This document shows, piece after piece, positions 5,283 to 6,156 of a DNA stretch of 6,156 nt (its first letter is position 1; every line of letters begins with the position of its first letter). The notes below the pieces were generated by a model. It did not search any database. It was not told the origin of the DNA and worked only from the letters and a program-made list of their open reading frames with translations. Position numbers and translations under genes: made by a program. Source of the DNA: Lachnospiraceae bacterium UBA4381 (GTDB taxonomy: Bacteria > Bacillota > Clostridia > Lachnospirales > Lachnospiraceae). The DNA lies in assembly GCA_002391105.1 (NCBI GenBank), contig DGRT01000047.1, forward strand, positions 1 through 6,156, in the 5' to 3' direction.

Positions 5283-6156
5283 TTAAATAATTCCTCCAAT
5301 TTGTATAATGAACCTCTCCCAGCTTTGTGGAATACAAAATACAGTCAGCTACAGTTTTCCCCGTTAACTGCTCTATCGTCAGACCATAAAGATACATCTG
5401 TGCGGCATATCTGTCCAGTAATTCCTGTCCATTATTAACATTATCTGTCTTGTAATCAACGAGAATTATTTCCCCAGCTTCGACAAAGAAAGCATCGATT
5501 ATACCCTGCACCACAACAAAATCCTTTTCCGGTGTCTTGGTATATCCCTGTATTCCAGGTATTAGATCAGGAGTAAGACCTGTTATAAACTGTTGTTCTC
5601 TATAGAGCTCACTTCGAGAGTGCGCCCTCTTCATTCTGTAAAATAAAGAATCTTCATCTTCACTATAGAATGTCACAAACAGATTTATGTCAACCAGTTC
5701 CCTCTCTTCATCTGAGAAACCTTCTCCGCCAAGTATTCTTTCAACCTCCAGTTTCATTTCCTTTTCAGAATCAATTCTGGAGTAATCAAGTCTTTCAAAT
5801 ACAGCGTGGATGGCAGTTCCTCTTAAAGCAGCTTTATTAACAGAGTTCGGTTTACATAACTTTTTATCCGGTATCTCTGTCTCAACATTATCTATAATAA
5901 TATCAGAAGTATCAAAAGATACAAGTCTGCTTTCCATTTCAGCATGCTTAATCTCTGAAACTGAAAGCTTGGCCTTCTGATTTGTAGCCGCTTCCCATTT
6001 ATACACAAAGTCATAAGGACTACTTTTAAGCATCTCAGCTTTATCCGCAGAGGATAATCTCTGATTCATATCCTCCAACAGTTTTTCTACATCTTCTTTA
6101 TAGTCAACACTTTTAGCCGAGTAGGTTTTTCTAAAATTCTCTATTACGCTGAGCTT
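5272..6156 (-). CDS. addA: AddA, helicase-nuclease subunit A: C-terminal nuclease part (5' end outside window)
   Basis: AddA is the helicase-nuclease subunit of AddAB, which resects double-strand DNA breaks for RecA recombination in Firmicutes. Only 294 C-terminal residues are visible of a protein normally ~1200 long; the frame is open to the window edge with no start needed inside. Seen here are KLSVSEIKHAEM (5932-5967 region), RGTAIHAVFE with its conserved His before the nuclease core, and the RecB-family nuclease motifs QGIIDAFF (Asp at ~5496) and ILVDYKTDNV, in which Asp (5455-5457) and Lys (5449-5451) complete the D...DxK metal site. QMYLYGLTIEQLTGK follows as the usual closing helix. 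The helicase domains and the partner addB, which usually comes first, would lie beyond 6156. A TTG at 6076-6078 could be mistaken for a start, but the reading frame and domain layout continue through it. The nuclease appears intact. Confidence 0.93.
   Translation of the reverse strand, partial: KLSVIENFRKTYSAKSVDYKEDVEKLLEDMNQRLSSADKAEMLKSSPYDFVYKWEAATNQKAKLSVSEIKHAEMESRLVSFDTSDIIIDNVETEIPDKKLCKPNSVNKAALRGTAIHAVFERLDYSRIDSEKEMKLEVERILGGEGFSDEERELVDINLFVTFYSEDEDSLFYRMKRAHSRSELYREQQFITGLTPDLIPGIQGYTKTPEKDFVVVQGIIDAFFVEAGEIILVDYKTDNVNNGQELLDRYAAQMYLYGLTIEQLTGKTVADCILYSTKLGEVHYTNWRNYLNER
5293..5297 (-). promoter_or_regulatory. Ribosome binding site of queF inside the addA end
   Basis: A consensus GGAGG on the minus strand lies within the last addA codons, 10 nt before the queF ATG. 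It supports that ATG and the overlapping gene arrangement. Confidence 0.7.

Noticed and set aside
5283..5400. preQ1 riboswitch upstream of queF
   Set aside because: The region is addA coding sequence right up to the queF start, with no room for a leader and no preQ1-type aptamer pattern seen.
6076..6078. TTG as the start of a separate 268-residue nuclease gene
   Set aside because: The frame is open through it to the window edge and the protein is the C-terminal part of AddA; no split is needed.

Overview
The window looks like ordinary chromosome from a low-GC Gram-positive bacterium, most likely a Clostridia/Lachnospiraceae-type Firmicute. This is inferred from the AT-rich sequence, strong purine-rich Shine-Dalgarno sites, an AddA-type (not RecB-type) nuclease, a short Bacillus-type QueF, and a CDP-glycerol glycerophosphotransferase-family protein. 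The genus cannot be fixed from the sequence alone. All six genes lie on the minus strand, so transcription runs from high to low coordinates; the first and last genes are cut by the window edges.

Right half, read in transcription order: the C-terminal nuclease end of addA (5272-6156, 5' part outside the window), queF (4788-5282, overlapping addA by 11 nt), folC (3327-4724, TTG start), and an unrecognised single-pass membrane protein (2193-3317) whose ribosome site overlaps the folC stop. Gaps of -11, 63 and 9 nt with no visible terminator suggest one transcript. It joins DNA double-strand-break processing, queuosine precursor reduction and folate polyglutamylation with a protein that has a very acidic cytoplasmic half carrying a pentapeptide repeat, one transmembrane helix and an outer coiled coil.

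Left half: a 148-nt gap precedes a glycerophosphotransferase-family gene (890-2044), probably for teichoic acid or another phosphoglycerol-bearing surface polymer. A 97-nt gap then precedes a Cof-type HAD phosphatase (1-793, last residues missing). The two gaps carry the same ~28-nt element (24 of 28 aligned bases identical, one gap) at 29 and 28 nt from the respective start codons. This is the most interesting non-coding signal here and probably marks two related promoters or a shared regulator site. An inverted repeat sits beside the copy in front of the transferase gene.

No RNA gene, mobile element, CRISPR array, prophage or convincing intrinsic terminator was found, and no gene-free stretch exceeds about 150 nt. 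I see no clear undescribed multi-gene system; the least explained parts are the acidic-repeat membrane protein and the duplicated upstream element.
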